Below, piece by piece: positions 18,668 to 31,371 of a stretch of DNA of 64,000 nt. The stretch comes from Phoronis australis (lineage: Eukaryota; Phoronida; Phoronidae). A model generated the notes under the pieces. The model did not search any database. It saw only the letters and a list, made by a program, of their open reading frames with translations, and was not told the DNA's origin. The position numbers were made by a program, and so were the translations under genes. Position 1 is the stretch's first letter; each line of letters starts with the position of its first letter. The stretch is from NCBI GenBank assembly GCA_002633005.1, contig NMRA01000009.1, positions 30,923 through 94,922 on the forward strand. Reading direction: 5' to 3'.

Positions 18668-20521
18668 CTGAAAAATAGAGAAAGGCAATACTTAGTGTAA
18701 CATAGCTGGCCAAGCTTGTTGATGTGCGAAATGTTTACTGTTTACATACATACTTGAAATAAACTAAAGTGTCACTGAAGTGTAACAGTTACACTGTAAC
18801 CTGGACTGGGTGATATTGACCAAGCTTGTCTCCAATCTTGAACTATGTGCGAGACTAAATAGAGTAGAGTTTCTTTCAATTCGTACACAATATGGTGAAA
18901 CAGTTAAAGTTTATTTTATCAGAGTTTTCAACAAGAGTAAACAAGAAGAGAATTTTACTTGAAAATTGTAAAAAGTATGGCTGTCATCAACAAATGCAAG
19001 ATGGAATTATGAAAATTTTTGTCAATATGGAGAGAGTCTGAAAAATGAAAACTTTGGCCGTTAATGTTAAGTACAAATTTAGGAACTTTACTGCACACAC
19101 CAAAAATACCAACTTAGTAAAACCTCTTTGAGATGGTGATGCTGTAACTTTATTTTCAAAATCTGTTGGTCTATGCAAGTGTAAATATCACAATACATTT
19201 AAGAAACGATGACAAAAATATTGGACAAAATTCTGTTTCCCTATCCTGACTCGGCTATATTGTTTACAGTGAATTATTTTAAAATCAGCTGCCATAGCAG
19301 ACATTCCATCAACAATGAGTCATTGTTATGCAATGTAATAGCTGAAAGTAACAGTGACAATACGTGCCAAAAATATTCAGAAAGAAAGACCCAAAATTCC
19401 TCGTCATGATGGCCTGGTCATGATGGCCAGGCAGACGGTGACTTCATCATAAGAATAGTCTTCAATGATGGCAGAGAATGAAGGGAAATTAAAGGAAAAT
19501 TAGAAATGTGCCTAAGTTATTGTGTAATCAAAATTTTACCGCTACAATTTCCATTACCAGTCATTTCTGCTATTAACATAATCAGCCCTCATGACAGGGA
19601 AACAGAACTATGTCTGAATACTATAGTCCTGTACTGTATTCAAGTTAATTCATTGAATGTATCAGCAGTTCACCCATGTTATCGTGAAATAGAAAACCCC
19701 AAATGACAAAATAGTAAGGTGAAGGTAAAACAAGGTTAAGAAAGTAGGGACAACCGTGAACTAGGTTCAGAATCTAATCTTCAAACTCAGACTAGACTCT
19801 GACTCGAAAATTAACACATCACATCGGATTTGAGTACACAGTTTTAAACTTACCACATGTCGTGTGTCATGCCAACAGGCAATTTTCGAGTCTAATTTCT
19901 AGTACACAGATTAGACCATAGAGGGCAGGACCTGGACTTTGAGGAAACTAACTGCCCAATCACATCTGAGAACCCATGAGCAAAAGTAGCCATTTAATGT
20001 ACATTTAGCAAAAAAAACAAATGTATTCTCATTGAATTAACTCTAATGAATTTCACTGGATCAATGGGTCTAACATAAAACTGGAATCATATAAAACTGG
20101 AATCATATAAAACTGGAATCATATAAAACTGGAATCTCATCAGTGCTTTCAGATTTGAATATATTTTTGTCAAAATTGAAGGACAAGGGAAGATAAATGT
20201 TAGTGTATGTTTAGGCATCAGACATCAGTAACTGTAAAACTGAAAAAATAATATTTATTTTACAAATATAAATAGTTCAAGGATTTCACTAAAAGATGAG
20301 GCACCATGGTACTTTTACGCTGAAATATTTTTGAGTTGCAAATGGTTCCCACCAGGCCCCTCCCACCTTGCACGTTCACCTCTGTATGTCGATATGAATG
20401 GGTTTCAACTGATTACGCATACATAAAGATTTAAAATAAAACATTACAATGCAAAGATGAGGCTTAAGCAGTACATCGTCTCGCCCAGTTGCTCTTTGAC
20501 TAGTTAAACTCATGCTATCTA
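18668..20521. other. PPA intron; little recognised
   Basis: AT-rich DNA. A 16-bp repeat (ataaaactggaatcat, about 4 copies) lies at 20083-20134. No gene seen. Confidence 0.5.
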
Positions 20522-21170
20522 ATTGGTAAAACTTTAAGGAATTTGTTGGTCCTGACTAAGCTGCCACATGACTCTGTGATCACTTCATGTCTACAGGGAC
20601 AAGTGTGTGAGACTGCGAGGTGTAAGATTATCATGGCGCATTGCATAGTTAGTCTAAGCACTGAACCTCCACGGATTACATGGACAACAACAACTATATA
20701 CACAGTAATGAACGTCACATTTGGAAAACTCAGAAACAGTATACAGNTACAAACGAGAGAGAGGACTTGCTTGGTATTATAAAGCAAAAAATGAAACATG
20801 GTTTTTAGTTTGCAAATCACTCCAAATGCACACACTATCCAGCCTGCTCAAGACATGCCTGACCACAAGCTATCCCATGAGCCTTCGCGAAGGAAGTAAC
20901 TCGCACATGCGCAATGCGTAGTTCGTCTGCGCTGCAAATCCGCTATTGGTAAACTTTAAGGAATTTGTTGGTCCTGACTAAGCTGCCACATGACTCTGTG
21001 ATCACTTCATGTCTACAGGGACAAGTGTGTGAGATTGCGAGGTGTAAGATTATCATGGCGCATTGCATAGAGTTAGTCTAAGCACTGAACCTCCACGGAT
21101 TACATGGACAACAACAACTATATACACAGTAATGAACGTCACATTTGGAAAACTCAGAAACAGTATACAG
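20522..21170. repeat. Duplicated ~226-bp block around a single N
   Basis: 20522-20746 and 20944-21170 match with only about three differences. The first copy ends exactly at the lone N (20747), while the second runs on into unique sequence. This looks like two overlapping contigs joined without merging rather than a true duplication. Confidence 0.8.
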
Positions 21171-21739
21171 AATGTCACTATTTCATGTTTTGCAGCTAAA
21201 TTAAATGTCCTCCATACATAAAAACTTACATTAGTATGTAACAAATCATCAATGTTTTGTATAAATTTTGAGTAACTAATAACCATTCAACAGAATTTCA
21301 TTTTTGCCTCACTTGCTGCCAGATTTCCATGAAATTGAAAATAACAGAAGACAAGGACCTGTCACAAGAGTAAGAAATGCGAGGCAAGGCGTCAGTCAAA
21401 TACAAAGTTACAAAAACTTTCACACCCGGTATTCTATAGAAATATAATTTTCACGCTCAGTTGACCAGAAATGGAATTTTAGTGAAATGAAAATGCGATG
21501 ACTTTACAGAGAAATTACAAGCTATACAACTGCCGGAGACAACTAGCTGCCTGGTTATTTGGATATGTGCTTGCATACAATTCAACAGCAAAGAAGGGGA
21601 AATCAGAGATATAAGATCAATGTCTCGGTATTATTGTAATGATCTAATTACTTTGCAATGAATTTGGTGAATGTCTTTCTTACTTCAATATGAGAACATT
21701 TTAGACAAAAAACCATTTTATCTATAATATACAAGAGCA

Positions 21740-23300
21740 ACACAGAGCGTTGAAATATGCCCACGAATGCACCACAAACGGTGTGCTTCTAGGGGCAATT
21801 ATTTGGAATATAAAAATGGCCACTAATTGGCGCAAAATATGTCAAATCCATCCAAAAACTTGTATGTGTCATCAAAACTATTTAGCAAATTTCATAAAAA
21901 TCTGTCAATGAACTTCTAAAAAACTGAGGAAAATGAAAAAAATGAAAATGCCACTAGGAGGTTATAGGCGCAAAAAACATAACTGCCACTAAGAAGTGAC
22001 ACAGCACATGAAGTCGTCGCAAAATCATCGTCAGACTTCCTCTTAACATCAGGAACATACATGTCAATTTCCACAATCATCCTTAGAGTGGTTTGGTTGA
22101 TAGAGGGGGAGACACCAAATAACAAGACTCGAAAACAGTAAAAAATGGCCACCAAGGCGTGCAAAATACCAGGAATCAAAACGAAAACCAGAGGATAGAG
22201 TCAACTCACAAATAGATGCCTATCTATCAAATTTTATGAAAATCCGTTGAGGACCTTTGAAAGGGAGTAAAATTAAAAACTTCTAGGGGGCACACCGGAA
22301 GTCCGATCCATCCGAAAGTCGTCATCGTTTGTTGTCAAGTTCATATAAATACACTTGCTAAATTTAATAAAGATCCTGCAGAGGGTTTTAGGAGATGCAG
22401 CCATGGGCGTGAAAATGCGGCCACTAGGAAGCATCACAGTTGTCGAGGCTGTCGGAAAATCATCGTCAGTTCTCCTCTTCACATTAGGAACATACATACC
22501 AATTTCCACAATCATCCTTAGAGTGGTTTGGTTCACAGAGGGGCAGATGCCAAAAAACAGAATCGAAAACAGTATAAATGGCCACTAGGTAGCGCAAAAT
22601 GTCTCAAGTTTAACCGAAAACCAGATGATAGCGTCAACCCACTAATAGATGCCGATCTGTCAAATTTTATGACAATCCATTGACTACCTTTGAAGAAACA
22701 GATGTGAACGTAAAAAACTAATATTGCCACTAGGAGGCACCATGGTAGTACGATCCTTCCGACAGTCGTCGTCCTTTGATGTCAACTTCATATAAATACA
22801 CCAGCAAAATTCAATAAAGATCCTGTAAAACGTTTAGGAGATACAGCCATAGGCGCAAAAAAAAAAAAAAAACGCCACTGGTAGGTGTCACAGTAGTCGA
22901 AGTCGCCCTCTTCACAATAACAACATACAGCTCAGCATGTGCCAATTTTCAAAATCATTCCTTTAGAGCGGTTTGAGTGATAGAAGGGCAGACACCGAAA
23001 ACAGTAAAAAAGACCACTAGGTGGCGCAAAATACCTCGAATCAGTTTGAAAACGAGAGGATGGCATCATCTTGCTAATAGATGTCTAATTGCACAATTTT
23101 ATGAAAATCTGTTGAGGACCTCCAAAGATACAGAAGCATAAAAAAACTAAGATTGCCACTAGGGGGCACACCGGTAGTCAAAGAGGTCCGAAATTTGTCG
23201 TCATTCGTCGCCAGCTTCATAGCGGCACATTTACCACATCTCAAGATCCTGTGAAAGGTTTAGGAGATACAGCTGCGGACGCCGGACACCCAGACAGAGA
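21740..23300. repeat. Tract of diverged interspersed repeats ('gccactagg' family)
   Basis: Several diverged units share 'atggccactaggtggcgcaa', 'ccaatttccacaatcatcct', 'gagtggtttggttgatagag', 'aagatcctg.a.aggtttag' and 'gagatacagc'. The same motifs recur at about 28230-29285, 30630-31010 and 51140-51740. Open frames within are not conserved between units. Likely an old, uncharacterised transposon family in an intron. Confidence 0.65.
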
Positions 23301-23648
23301 TGATGGCAATATGCGACCACCAATATGTGGGTGCACAAAAATTAAACATCGAAATATAATTTCTGACCAGTTCATTTGGTACAGGAACTTTGTTTTCAGC
23401 TCGCGACTGGAATGTAAACGGTCCTTAATGCAATTCAAGTCTTGTTTCTCAAAGAAATTAATATTCAAAAATCTATATCAAGAATGGCCTGTACCTTCAA
23501 AGTTAAACATCTCTCCCTCGAGATTGGATCATTTTTCAGGAAGTTACTTCAATAGACACTAACTAGAGCAGAGAGCAGGACAGGGGTGTGGATCTCATAA
23601 GACTTGATTCCCCATTCACAACACGGTACGTGAATAAGTGCAACTTAC

Positions 23649-23718
23649 TTGTTGCGCTATGCCATCTGCTTCACTCTGGTCCACCTTGTATGGACTACTG
23701 GACACTGTCACATTTTTA
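23649..23718 (-). CDS. PPA1: PPA exon: KNVTVSSSPYKV
   Basis: One base plus 23 codons: KNVTVSSSPYKVDQSEADGI then AQQ; acceptor atacttgcag, donor CAA|gtaagt. 'C.N.T...SP...' is the conserved C-terminal strand of animal pyrophosphatases. Too short to stand out as an open frame; identified by phase and family pattern. Confidence 0.85.
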
Positions 23719-24326
23719 CTGCAAGTATACATACAATATTAACAAGAAGTGCTACAAAGTAAATAACTTTAAACAACACAGTAGCTGCCATTTTCTGTTA
23801 TAGTGCGAACATAGTAAGATCTGCCCAATCACGGGATGACAAGAGCATACTTGGAGGATGACGTTTGGCGCCACCTGCAGTTCAGTCTGATTTGGATGGA
23901 TATTTCAGGCAGTGGGATTTCACAGCCTTTTTATACATTCTTTACAATCATCATGCTCTCATAATGTATGTTACATGTTTGGCATAGAAACTTATATAAT
24001 AATCTCTAAACTTAAAGTACTTATGAATACTTTCCTTAACTGCATAAAGCATTAAGAGAACCAAGTTTCACTTAAGCACCACAAACATAAATGTAATGCA
24101 CACAAATGTCCCGTAACTGTGATAGGCTATTCAAGTCCATCTGCCATAACGGAACCATTTTGAAATAATAATTTAACCGCAGCTAATTAACATATTGTCC
24201 GACTGTGACTACAGGTGGCATGATATATCAATAGTATGTTGTTTTTAATCACAAAACAAACAACAGTTTTTGAAGACATGAAAATAGAGATCATATGGCC
24301 CCTGCTAACTAATTGTCCCTAGTTAC

Positions 24327-24415
24327 CAGTCCATGCCATGCGTGTCATCCACTTTTTTGTCCACTAAAGCCTTCCACTGTTTGTTGGTTTCATCAACGAT
24401 ATCTTCAGCAAATTC
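24327..24415 (-). CDS. PPA1: PPA exon: EFAEDIVDETNKQWKAL
   Basis: 29 codons plus TG: EFAEDIVDETNKQWKAL then VDKKVDDTHGMD; acceptor tattgcag, donor ACTG|gtaact. Matches the amphipathic C-terminal helix of the family ('..A..II..TH..WK.L'). The split codon completes as Cys with the next exon, giving GMDC, where vertebrate proteins have GISC or GINC. Confidence 0.95.
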
Positions 24416-24428
24416 CTGCAATACGACA

Positions 24429-24841
24429 CCACATCATTCAAACGTTTGAAAAATATTCAATACATTTAATTTTGGGAGGACAGTACCCTTAACCTGTCTG
24501 TACGCCTACAGGAGAACAAAAGGACTGTCAACACTGTACAGCTAACTCAATGACAGTTTGTAATCTGTCAGTAGTTAATCTATGTCAGTAGTGTTCACTT
24601 ATTGCCACACACATACACAAAAATTAGTCCTTCCTATTTGAAAAACAAAACATTACGAAACATAATATGATCCATGAAATCACATGTAGGACTAGAGCAC
24701 GTTCACCAAAACACGTCTTTCTACAACAGTGCTTAATACAAACATGACCACAAAAGGACTTTTAATGACGAGGTAACACTACTTAATGACAAGGTAACAC
24801 TACTTAAGTGAGCTATCAGCACACACACCCTCCAGCCTTAC
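24429..24841. other. PPA intron; nothing of note
   Basis: Short intron; a 2-copy imperfect 21-bp direct repeat (aatgacgaggtaacactactt) lies at about 24766-24806. Confidence 0.5.
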
Positions 24842-24928
24842 CCTGCCCTTGGCTTGTCCATTGAAAGCAAACTTGTTAGCTGGTTTGCCATCAGGTATTT
24901 TGTAAATTGTAAACCACTCCACTGTTGC
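24842..24928 (-). CDS. PPA1: PPA exon: YKIPDGKP block
   Basis: 29 codons, phase 0: [20 protein letters not shown] then AFNGQAKGR; donor AGG|gtaagg. Tyr-Lys of IYKIPDGKP corresponds to yeast Y192-K193, which bind phosphate. Confidence 0.96.
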
Positions 24929-25334
24929 CTACAAAACAAAATGTCATTGCAACATTCAGTTATTGTGGGCCTACTGAAGAGCAATTTATAGACTCAACTG
25001 AATATTACACTATGGTTAAGAGTGACTGCACGAAAACATCAGGAAAAAGTGGGAACATGACAAGTGACAGATTGATGGAAGAATTAGTAACTGAAATGTT
25101 TTTAGTTTCTAGCATGAATCTGACTACCCTAGGTTAGTACAGAATACGCAAAACATTACTCAAAATTTCATTGCACGTCCCTCATTTCAAACAGCTTTTC
25201 TCCTTGGCTCTAAACGCTGTCACACTGAGAATGTAGCTACATTCAAGTACATGTGTACTGAGTTGGCAACATTCCACAGAAAAAAGACATACCACATCTG
25301 AAAGAGGGTACCTTGATGATTTATCAGTTCATGT

Positions 25335-25466
25335 AAGGATTTCCATGGATGGTAACCTGTGCACTCGGTGGCCATCTACAAGGATTTCCATGGATGGTAA
25401 CCTGTGCACTCGGTGGCCATCTACAAGGATTTCCATGGATGGTAACCTGTGCACTCGGTGGCCATA
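25335..25466. repeat. 45-bp minisatellite (3 copies)
   Basis: Unit aaggatttccatggatggta followed by acctgtgcactcggtggccatctac. In-frame period, not coding. Confidence 0.95.
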
Positions 25467-26328
25467 GACTAAACATTACCACTGTTACCCAATGTCCTCT
25501 GGACTATGCGTCAACCGGAATTCTCACAGTGCAATAACTAAAATTGATTATCAGATGGTAAACAAACTTGAACAGGATAAATCCTGTGGATGTTAACCTT
25601 GTGCTGGAAGCAAACCATTATTAGTGAGAAATTCAACATTTGGGAGCTTTTGAAAAAACGCAGTGCCACTTGATGTTGGATTTCATTTTCTCAAATCACA
25701 CACTATTTCCATGTACATTTATCAAATACACCACAACTGTTGGCAATTTTTTAACTTTAAAATTAGCATGACATTGGATGATAGGAATAGCGTCTACAGA
25801 CCAAGACTAGGCTAGGCGAGGTGCTTTACCCCATACGGTCTCTAATGACACCTCAAAGGAATCCTAGGGGGCAACTTAGCTTATTGATAAGGGGATTTCA
25901 ACTGTCACTGTGAGAAATTAGTTGGCCTACAATTACTTCCACCAGATAGGTTTAATACATTGGAAACACAAAAGGTGTCACAACGGTAATGTGCCGTCTG
26001 CAGGTGATGGGGGGTGAGTGGGCTGTTATTTGAAAACAGAACATATAAGTCACGGTTTATGCGCCTCTTTTTGGCATTATTTATCTCTTCATGATATTTT
26101 GGATTTGCTGGATCTACACAAATGACAGTGGGCTTGAAATTTCAAAAGCTGTTGATATCTAGACATATCTGATTTTGTTCAATTGGATGTTACCCAAGAT
26201 TTTGATGAGGCCTCTAAATTGAGCTACATCCACTTGGGCTCATAATTGGTGGAAGTGGTCAATGAAAACAAAACATGGGTAATTTAATTACTTGATATGT
26301 GATTTACGTTAACTTTCTGTGGTGAATT

Positions 26329-26452
26329 AAGATGCATCAATATTAAGATGCATCAATATTAAGACGCATCAATATTAAGATGCATCAATATTAAGATGCA
26401 TCAATATTAAGACGCATCAATATTAAAATGCATCAATATTAAGATGCATCAG
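26329..26452. repeat. 16-bp minisatellite (about 8 copies)
   Basis: Unit aagatgcatcaatatt, some copies aagacgcatc. Lies about 85 bp to the left of the PPA exon at 26536. Confidence 0.95.
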
Positions 26453-26535
26453 AAATAATGTAAAATGACATATATTGTCAAAATATACCATCGAATCATC
26501 TGTAAAGTATGACACAAGAGATATCATTTGACTAC

Positions 26536-26703
26536 CTTGAGCAAACCAGGCATATTTTTTTCTATGTCAGCCAAGTCATTAAGCTGATCAGCCAGAGGAT
26601 CAGTGACATCTATTGCAAGGATCTTCCAATCTGTTTCCCCCTCATCAATGAGTGCAACTGTGCACAGGGCTTTCACCTGGACTACATCACCCTGCGAGTG
26701 CAC
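26536..26703 (-). CDS. PPA1: PPA exon: DEGETDWK active-site block
   Basis: 56 codons, phase 0: starts [20 protein letters not shown], continues [20 protein letters not shown], ends [16 protein letters not shown]. The IDEGETDWK motif supplies two Asp ligands and a Lys (yeast D147, D152, K154). The acceptor (gatgtag) has a weak pyrimidine tract, but the frame and family match leave little doubt. Confidence 0.97.
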
Positions 26704-27240
26704 CTACATCATGGAAAGAAGGCACATTAAAGGTCAAAAGAGAAATTACATTTGTTACACTCATATTTTAGACATTTATTTTTAATTCCTTATGACTGCT
26801 GACCACAATCTGGCCGCAAGGGAGAAATCCATATGTGTCCAACATGTGCCTTACATGGTGATTGAAATAACACATAAACTACTTGTTCGTAGAGTTAAAA
26901 TGATTTTTCAGTGGGGAACATCATACTAATTCATTTGTAGAGTAAAATTTATGTTGACTGCTGATGACAGTCATTAAAATCCACTACATCATTAACTATG
27001 ACTGAGGTGTGTTCAGGTAACCAATTAGATCAACTTGAAATTCCACCATCTTGTGCAGGATTAGGCGAGCATCGAGACAACATATCTACAAGTTGTGACA
27101 AGGAGCAAGTTGTCAAGTTGTCACACAATGCATGTTCTACAGATGGCTCACAACCGTTTAGTTGATAATCACTTCCTAACTGACACTGATGCTGCCCTCA
27201 TGTGCTTGAACAAGTTGAAGTACCACAGGAGGGGGGGGGG

Positions 27241-27414
27241 AGTTAACAGTCCAGCTGGACTCGGGAGTCAATAGTGCAGCTGAACTCAGGACTCAACAGT
27301 CCAGCTAGAAACGGGAGTCAACAGTCCAGCTGGACTCGGGAGTCAACAGTCCAGCTGGAATCGGGAGTCAACAGTCAAGCTGGAATCGGGAGTTAACAGT
27401 CCAACTGGACTCAA
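27241..27414. repeat. 25-bp minisatellite (7-8 copies)
   Basis: Unit aacagtccagctggactcgg gagtc with several substitutions; preceded by a run of G. Confidence 0.9.
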
Positions 27415-27600
27415 TTTGTGACATCATCAGTAATATCTTTTCATGTAAGCAAATATTGAGAGTAGCAATGCATAGTTTTCAACAATATTTGGAGATTACA
27501 ATTTTTGAAAAAGAATTCCTGACATTACCTTAAATAAATTCTGAAATTCCATGCACGCCAACCTTCAAACTCTACTAAAGTACAGCTGAGTATAACTCAC

Positions 27601-27687
27601 CTTTTGTCCAATTTCACACACATCAATAGGATCTCCATCCCCTTTACAACCAGTGTGACTGTCAATCAACGAAGGATTCTCCCACGT
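27601..27687 (-). CDS. PPA1: PPA exon: metal-binding DGDPID signature
   Basis: 29 codons, phase 0: [19 protein letters not shown] then [10 protein letters not shown]. Contains the family signature D-x-D-P-x-D-V, whose three Asp residues bind Mg2+ (yeast D115, D117, D120). Donor AAG|gtgagt. Confidence 0.97.
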
Positions 27688-27956
27688 CTGGCAAAACACC
27701 AGAATATAGCAATAGAGATATGAAACAAATACGCATGAAATAGTATGTACTCCCTGCCTTATTGATCATGTCAAAAATGAATAATTCTAACTATTGTTTA
27801 GACTGGTTTATAGAATTGGTCAATTGGGGCCAAGTGGAATATGCAAACCTGCAGAGGTGTTTTTGCTTGCCAACATGTTACTTGGCAACAGCAATTTTAT
27901 ACAACAGCATTAACCTGGGAAACCAAAATAACAAAAGTTATTCATGCTTTCTGGCA

Positions 27957-28085
27957 CACCTCAACCCATGTGCATTGGATTGATACGCACCTCAACCCAT
28001 GTGCATTGGATTGATATGCACCTCAACCCATGTGCATTGGATTGATATGCACCCCCATGTGCATTGGATTGACATGCACCCACCA
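27957..28085. repeat. 31-bp tandem repeat (about 4 copies)
   Basis: Unit cacctcaacccatgtgcatt ggattgatatg; the last copies are shortened. Confidence 0.9.
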
Positions 28086-28229
28086 TGAGCATTGCAAATC
28101 GCAAAGGGTGTTCATTTTTACAAACATTTCTGTACACTAGAGTGAGAAATCCTATTGAAATTAAAATTGAGTGAACAGGTTGCAGTGCTAGTCATCCAGT
28201 CATTGACAAATGAAATTAAGGAGATCAAT

Positions 28230-29285
28230 GAAACGAAAACTAAAATTACCACTAGGAGGTGCTGCAGCAGTCAGTGTTATAAAATAATCAGTTGTGCTCA
28301 CCTTTATAGCAACTTATCTGTCATGATTATTTTTCAAATGGTTGAGCTGATAGAGAGGCTGATACCATAAGTGAATACTAAACTAACAAAGTTGCCACTA
28401 GCAGGGCTTGGAATGACCCATGACAAAAAAGCGGAAATTTTTACGTTTTACAGCCCTAAACATACACGCACCCAGCCTTGAAAATGGGGGGCTCGAAATT
28501 TTGTTGATGTGGACCTTTTGCCAATAAAACATCAGGACTAAAAAAAAGGGACCACCACCAGAAGCGTGCATCTACGTCTGTTTAGCTTGTCCGTCCACTC
28601 CCACCTCCACACATTTTTGGCTGCAGAGTCGTAATATTTCTCACTGCGGTTTACAATCTCACGAGACGCCATTGAAGAAAACCACGCTATCCCAGGTGCC
28701 CCAGCAATGATGACAATTTACATTCCTCCGAAACATAAAGAGCAACTTCCGCTTTTTGAGGTGAAAGTGGTAGCAACGCTGCAGTAAGAAAGAAATTTGC
28801 CACGGAAATTTTATATCAAATCCGATTTTTTAACGTGGAAATATAATAAAATACGTGGACAGAACATTTGAAAAAGGCGTAAATCCGCGTTTCCGCGGAA
28901 AATTCCAACCCCTACACTAGGAGACACAGCACAATACCGAACTGTCCAAAAACAAAAAAAAGCTGTTCTCTCTTGGATCAAGAGTTTTCTTCCAAATTTT
29001 ATGAAGATCCTTCCTCACACTTGTCAGATTTTGACACAAATGCTAAACCCAAAACTACCAGTAGGTGACATGACAGCACTCAAAACTGCCCAAAATATTC
29101 AATGTCAGCTACGTTTTGACCTACGGAAGCCCATTTGCCAAATTGCATAACAAAAGATAGCAATCTAATTTCACAAGCATCCTTCACGAAACATTGTAAA
29201 TTTGAGGCACGCACAAAAAATAAAACTGCCACTAGGGAGCAAAGCAGTATTAGGATACATCCGAAAATCAGTCAGTTATGCTTAT
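28230..29285. repeat. Interspersed repeats of the 'gccactagg' family, with a second repeat inside
   Basis: Shares 'ttaccactaggaggtg', 'caaatggttgagctgataga' and 'gccactagggagc' with 21740-23300. A copy of the 'cgcacccagcc' repeat lies inside at about 28468-28640 (see 5043). Confidence 0.6.
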
Positions 29286-30619
29286 CGTATTCGCCCTAAT
29301 AAGTGCCCATGCCCCTATAAGCGCCCCCCACGCGTTTCCATACTTTGCTAAAATAAGCGCCCAGTCCATGAACGTCGTGTACATGCGAAAAATGACTTAC
29401 CTACAGTTCTTAAATTCTACAGTAACGTCTTTAATTTATCAATAAGAACAGACAGTCCTGAAAAAATCATTGTGCGCGGAATTTATAGACCACGAGCCTC
29501 ACCCCTATGTCGGTATTTAGCCATGACTAGACACTTCAAACTTCCGCCGTGCTTCAAAAAGAATGCAAGCGCGAATCAAATACTAAATAAAACTTGACCT
29601 TTGTTCAGTTAAAAGTACGTGGCCAGGAAGCGTGCGCTACAAGTACCTGTCATTGAAGATTAGTCTTCGGGATCTACTCATGAAACGGGTAGCATAGCAT
29701 CGGCAAGAAATAAATACTGGCACTTATTTCCGAAAGTTTTTAATACTGTAAAAAACGTTTGCGTTATTTTTAAGGGGGAATTAGTAAATTAGTCCTAATT
29801 AGTGTTTTTAAAGCTAAAATGACCTACTATAGCTAACACTTCTGCACCCATACACCCCCCGAATCTCCCGAAAAATAACTGTTAGACTGTCCCACATCCA
29901 GTCACCTATCGACTCAATGACATCGGCCTTACCGAGACAATTTTCGAACGTTTTTAGCAGATGAGATTGACAAGTGCTAAATAAAACACGTTCTGCTTGT
30001 GTTAATTTCTTTAGTTATGAACACCTAGATCATTACATCGCATTTACTCTGGCAAATGAACTCTCATTGGATGACACGCATGCACTCGCTCACTCACACA
30101 ATACGCAGAAGAACTTCAAAACAAACATCACATGACAACAACATGTGTGTTCGTTAAGAGATTTTTCTCGTGTTCCGGAGTATGATCTACAGCAGATTTG
30201 GACTTGACATGCTGTTCATCAAGACTCCACAGGAACATAAAAATCTTAGGGACGCTATTTTGAAAACTTAAGGACTTCAGGAAATTTGTTGAATCAAAAC
30301 TATATTTTTACTCAAGAATTCAAGTTGACCTATCGGCTATCGCGAGGCAGTGATGCGTCAGTTGGCGAGTTTTCGCACTTTGATTTTCTGAAAAATGCTC
30401 GTAATTTAACAACAAAGTTTGATAGCAATGCACTGCAATTTTGTAGAAACTCTGTCAAAGGTTACAGATCAGTCACAGAGTGTAAATTTGATGAATTCTA
30501 GCTTACGATTTCTCCTGTTACGGAGACTGGGTTTTAACCACTTTTGGTGGTCTATAATAAGTGACCCCTTTCCTGAAGTGAATTTTTAAGCGCCAAGGGC
30601 GCCTATTAGGGCGAATACG
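29286..30619. mobile_element. 1.33-kb element with 23-bp terminal inverted repeats
   Basis: The left end starts CGTATTCGCCCTAATAAGTG CCC (29286-29308); the right end (30597-30619) is its reverse complement with 21 of 23 matches. Further 'ataagcgccc' motifs lie inside the left end. No transposase recognised; a 72-codon frame at 30286-30501 matches nothing I know. Probably a non-autonomous DNA transposon that inserted into a 'gccactagg' repeat. No clear target duplication. Confidence 0.75.
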
Positions 30620-30629
30620 GTACCAATGG

Positions 30630-31010
30630 GCACTGTCCCTTAATTTCATGATAGCCCATTTGGAATACAGAGAGGAGGACACAAAAGACACAAGCATATC
30701 AAAATTGCCACTAGGGGATGCACAACACAAGGAAGCAGTCCAAAAATTGTCGCTCCGTGATATAGAGCCATCGGAACCTTTAGCAGATATAAAAGCAAAG
30801 AAAAACCTGAGAATAGGTGAGACAGCATCAACTAAATTTTTCGGAGTTGACGTCAACCGTCACTACGTTCACTGCAACACCTGCGAAATGTCACAAAGAT
30901 CCTGCAAGAGGTTTAGGAGACGCAGCTGCAGACAACAACACAGCTGCAGACACCAACACAGAACGCCAGACTGGAGCGACAGCTATTTGTACCTACATAT
31001 GAATGCAACA
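30630..31010. repeat. 'gccactagg' family repeat fragment
   Basis: Continues the repeat interrupted by the 1.33-kb element: 'ttgccactaggggatgcaca', 'agatcctgcaagaggtttag' and 'gagacgcagctgcag'. The 122-codon open frame here is part of the repeat and has no family match. Confidence 0.55.
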
Positions 31011-31371
31011 AAGTAACGTAATGCTTAGGAGACTTATCATGAAGAAACTAGTCCCTGTTTGTAACTAACCTGAAGCTTCGGCCACTTATTATGAAGAAAC
31101 TAGTCTCTACTTGTAACTTGTTCAACTAAGATTGTTAAAGAGAGAAACAGTCAGTTCATTATTGCTGGAGATCCCTACAGTTTATTTCATGCCCCGAGCA
31201 CAGTTTCAAGTCATAACTAGCAGTCAGTTTTCCCCCATGCCCAGGAATCGCATCTGTTCTACATAAATAATTTGAAGCCAATTTTGTGAGTGTAGGTAAT
31301 TCAAAGAAAAAAAAATTAGAAGAAAGCCTGTTTCTAGCACATTTAACATGCGTTCTTGTCCAAGCACAAAC

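Noticed and set aside
30648-31016. 122-codon plus frame
   Set aside because: Lies in a dispersed repeat whose other copies do not keep this frame.
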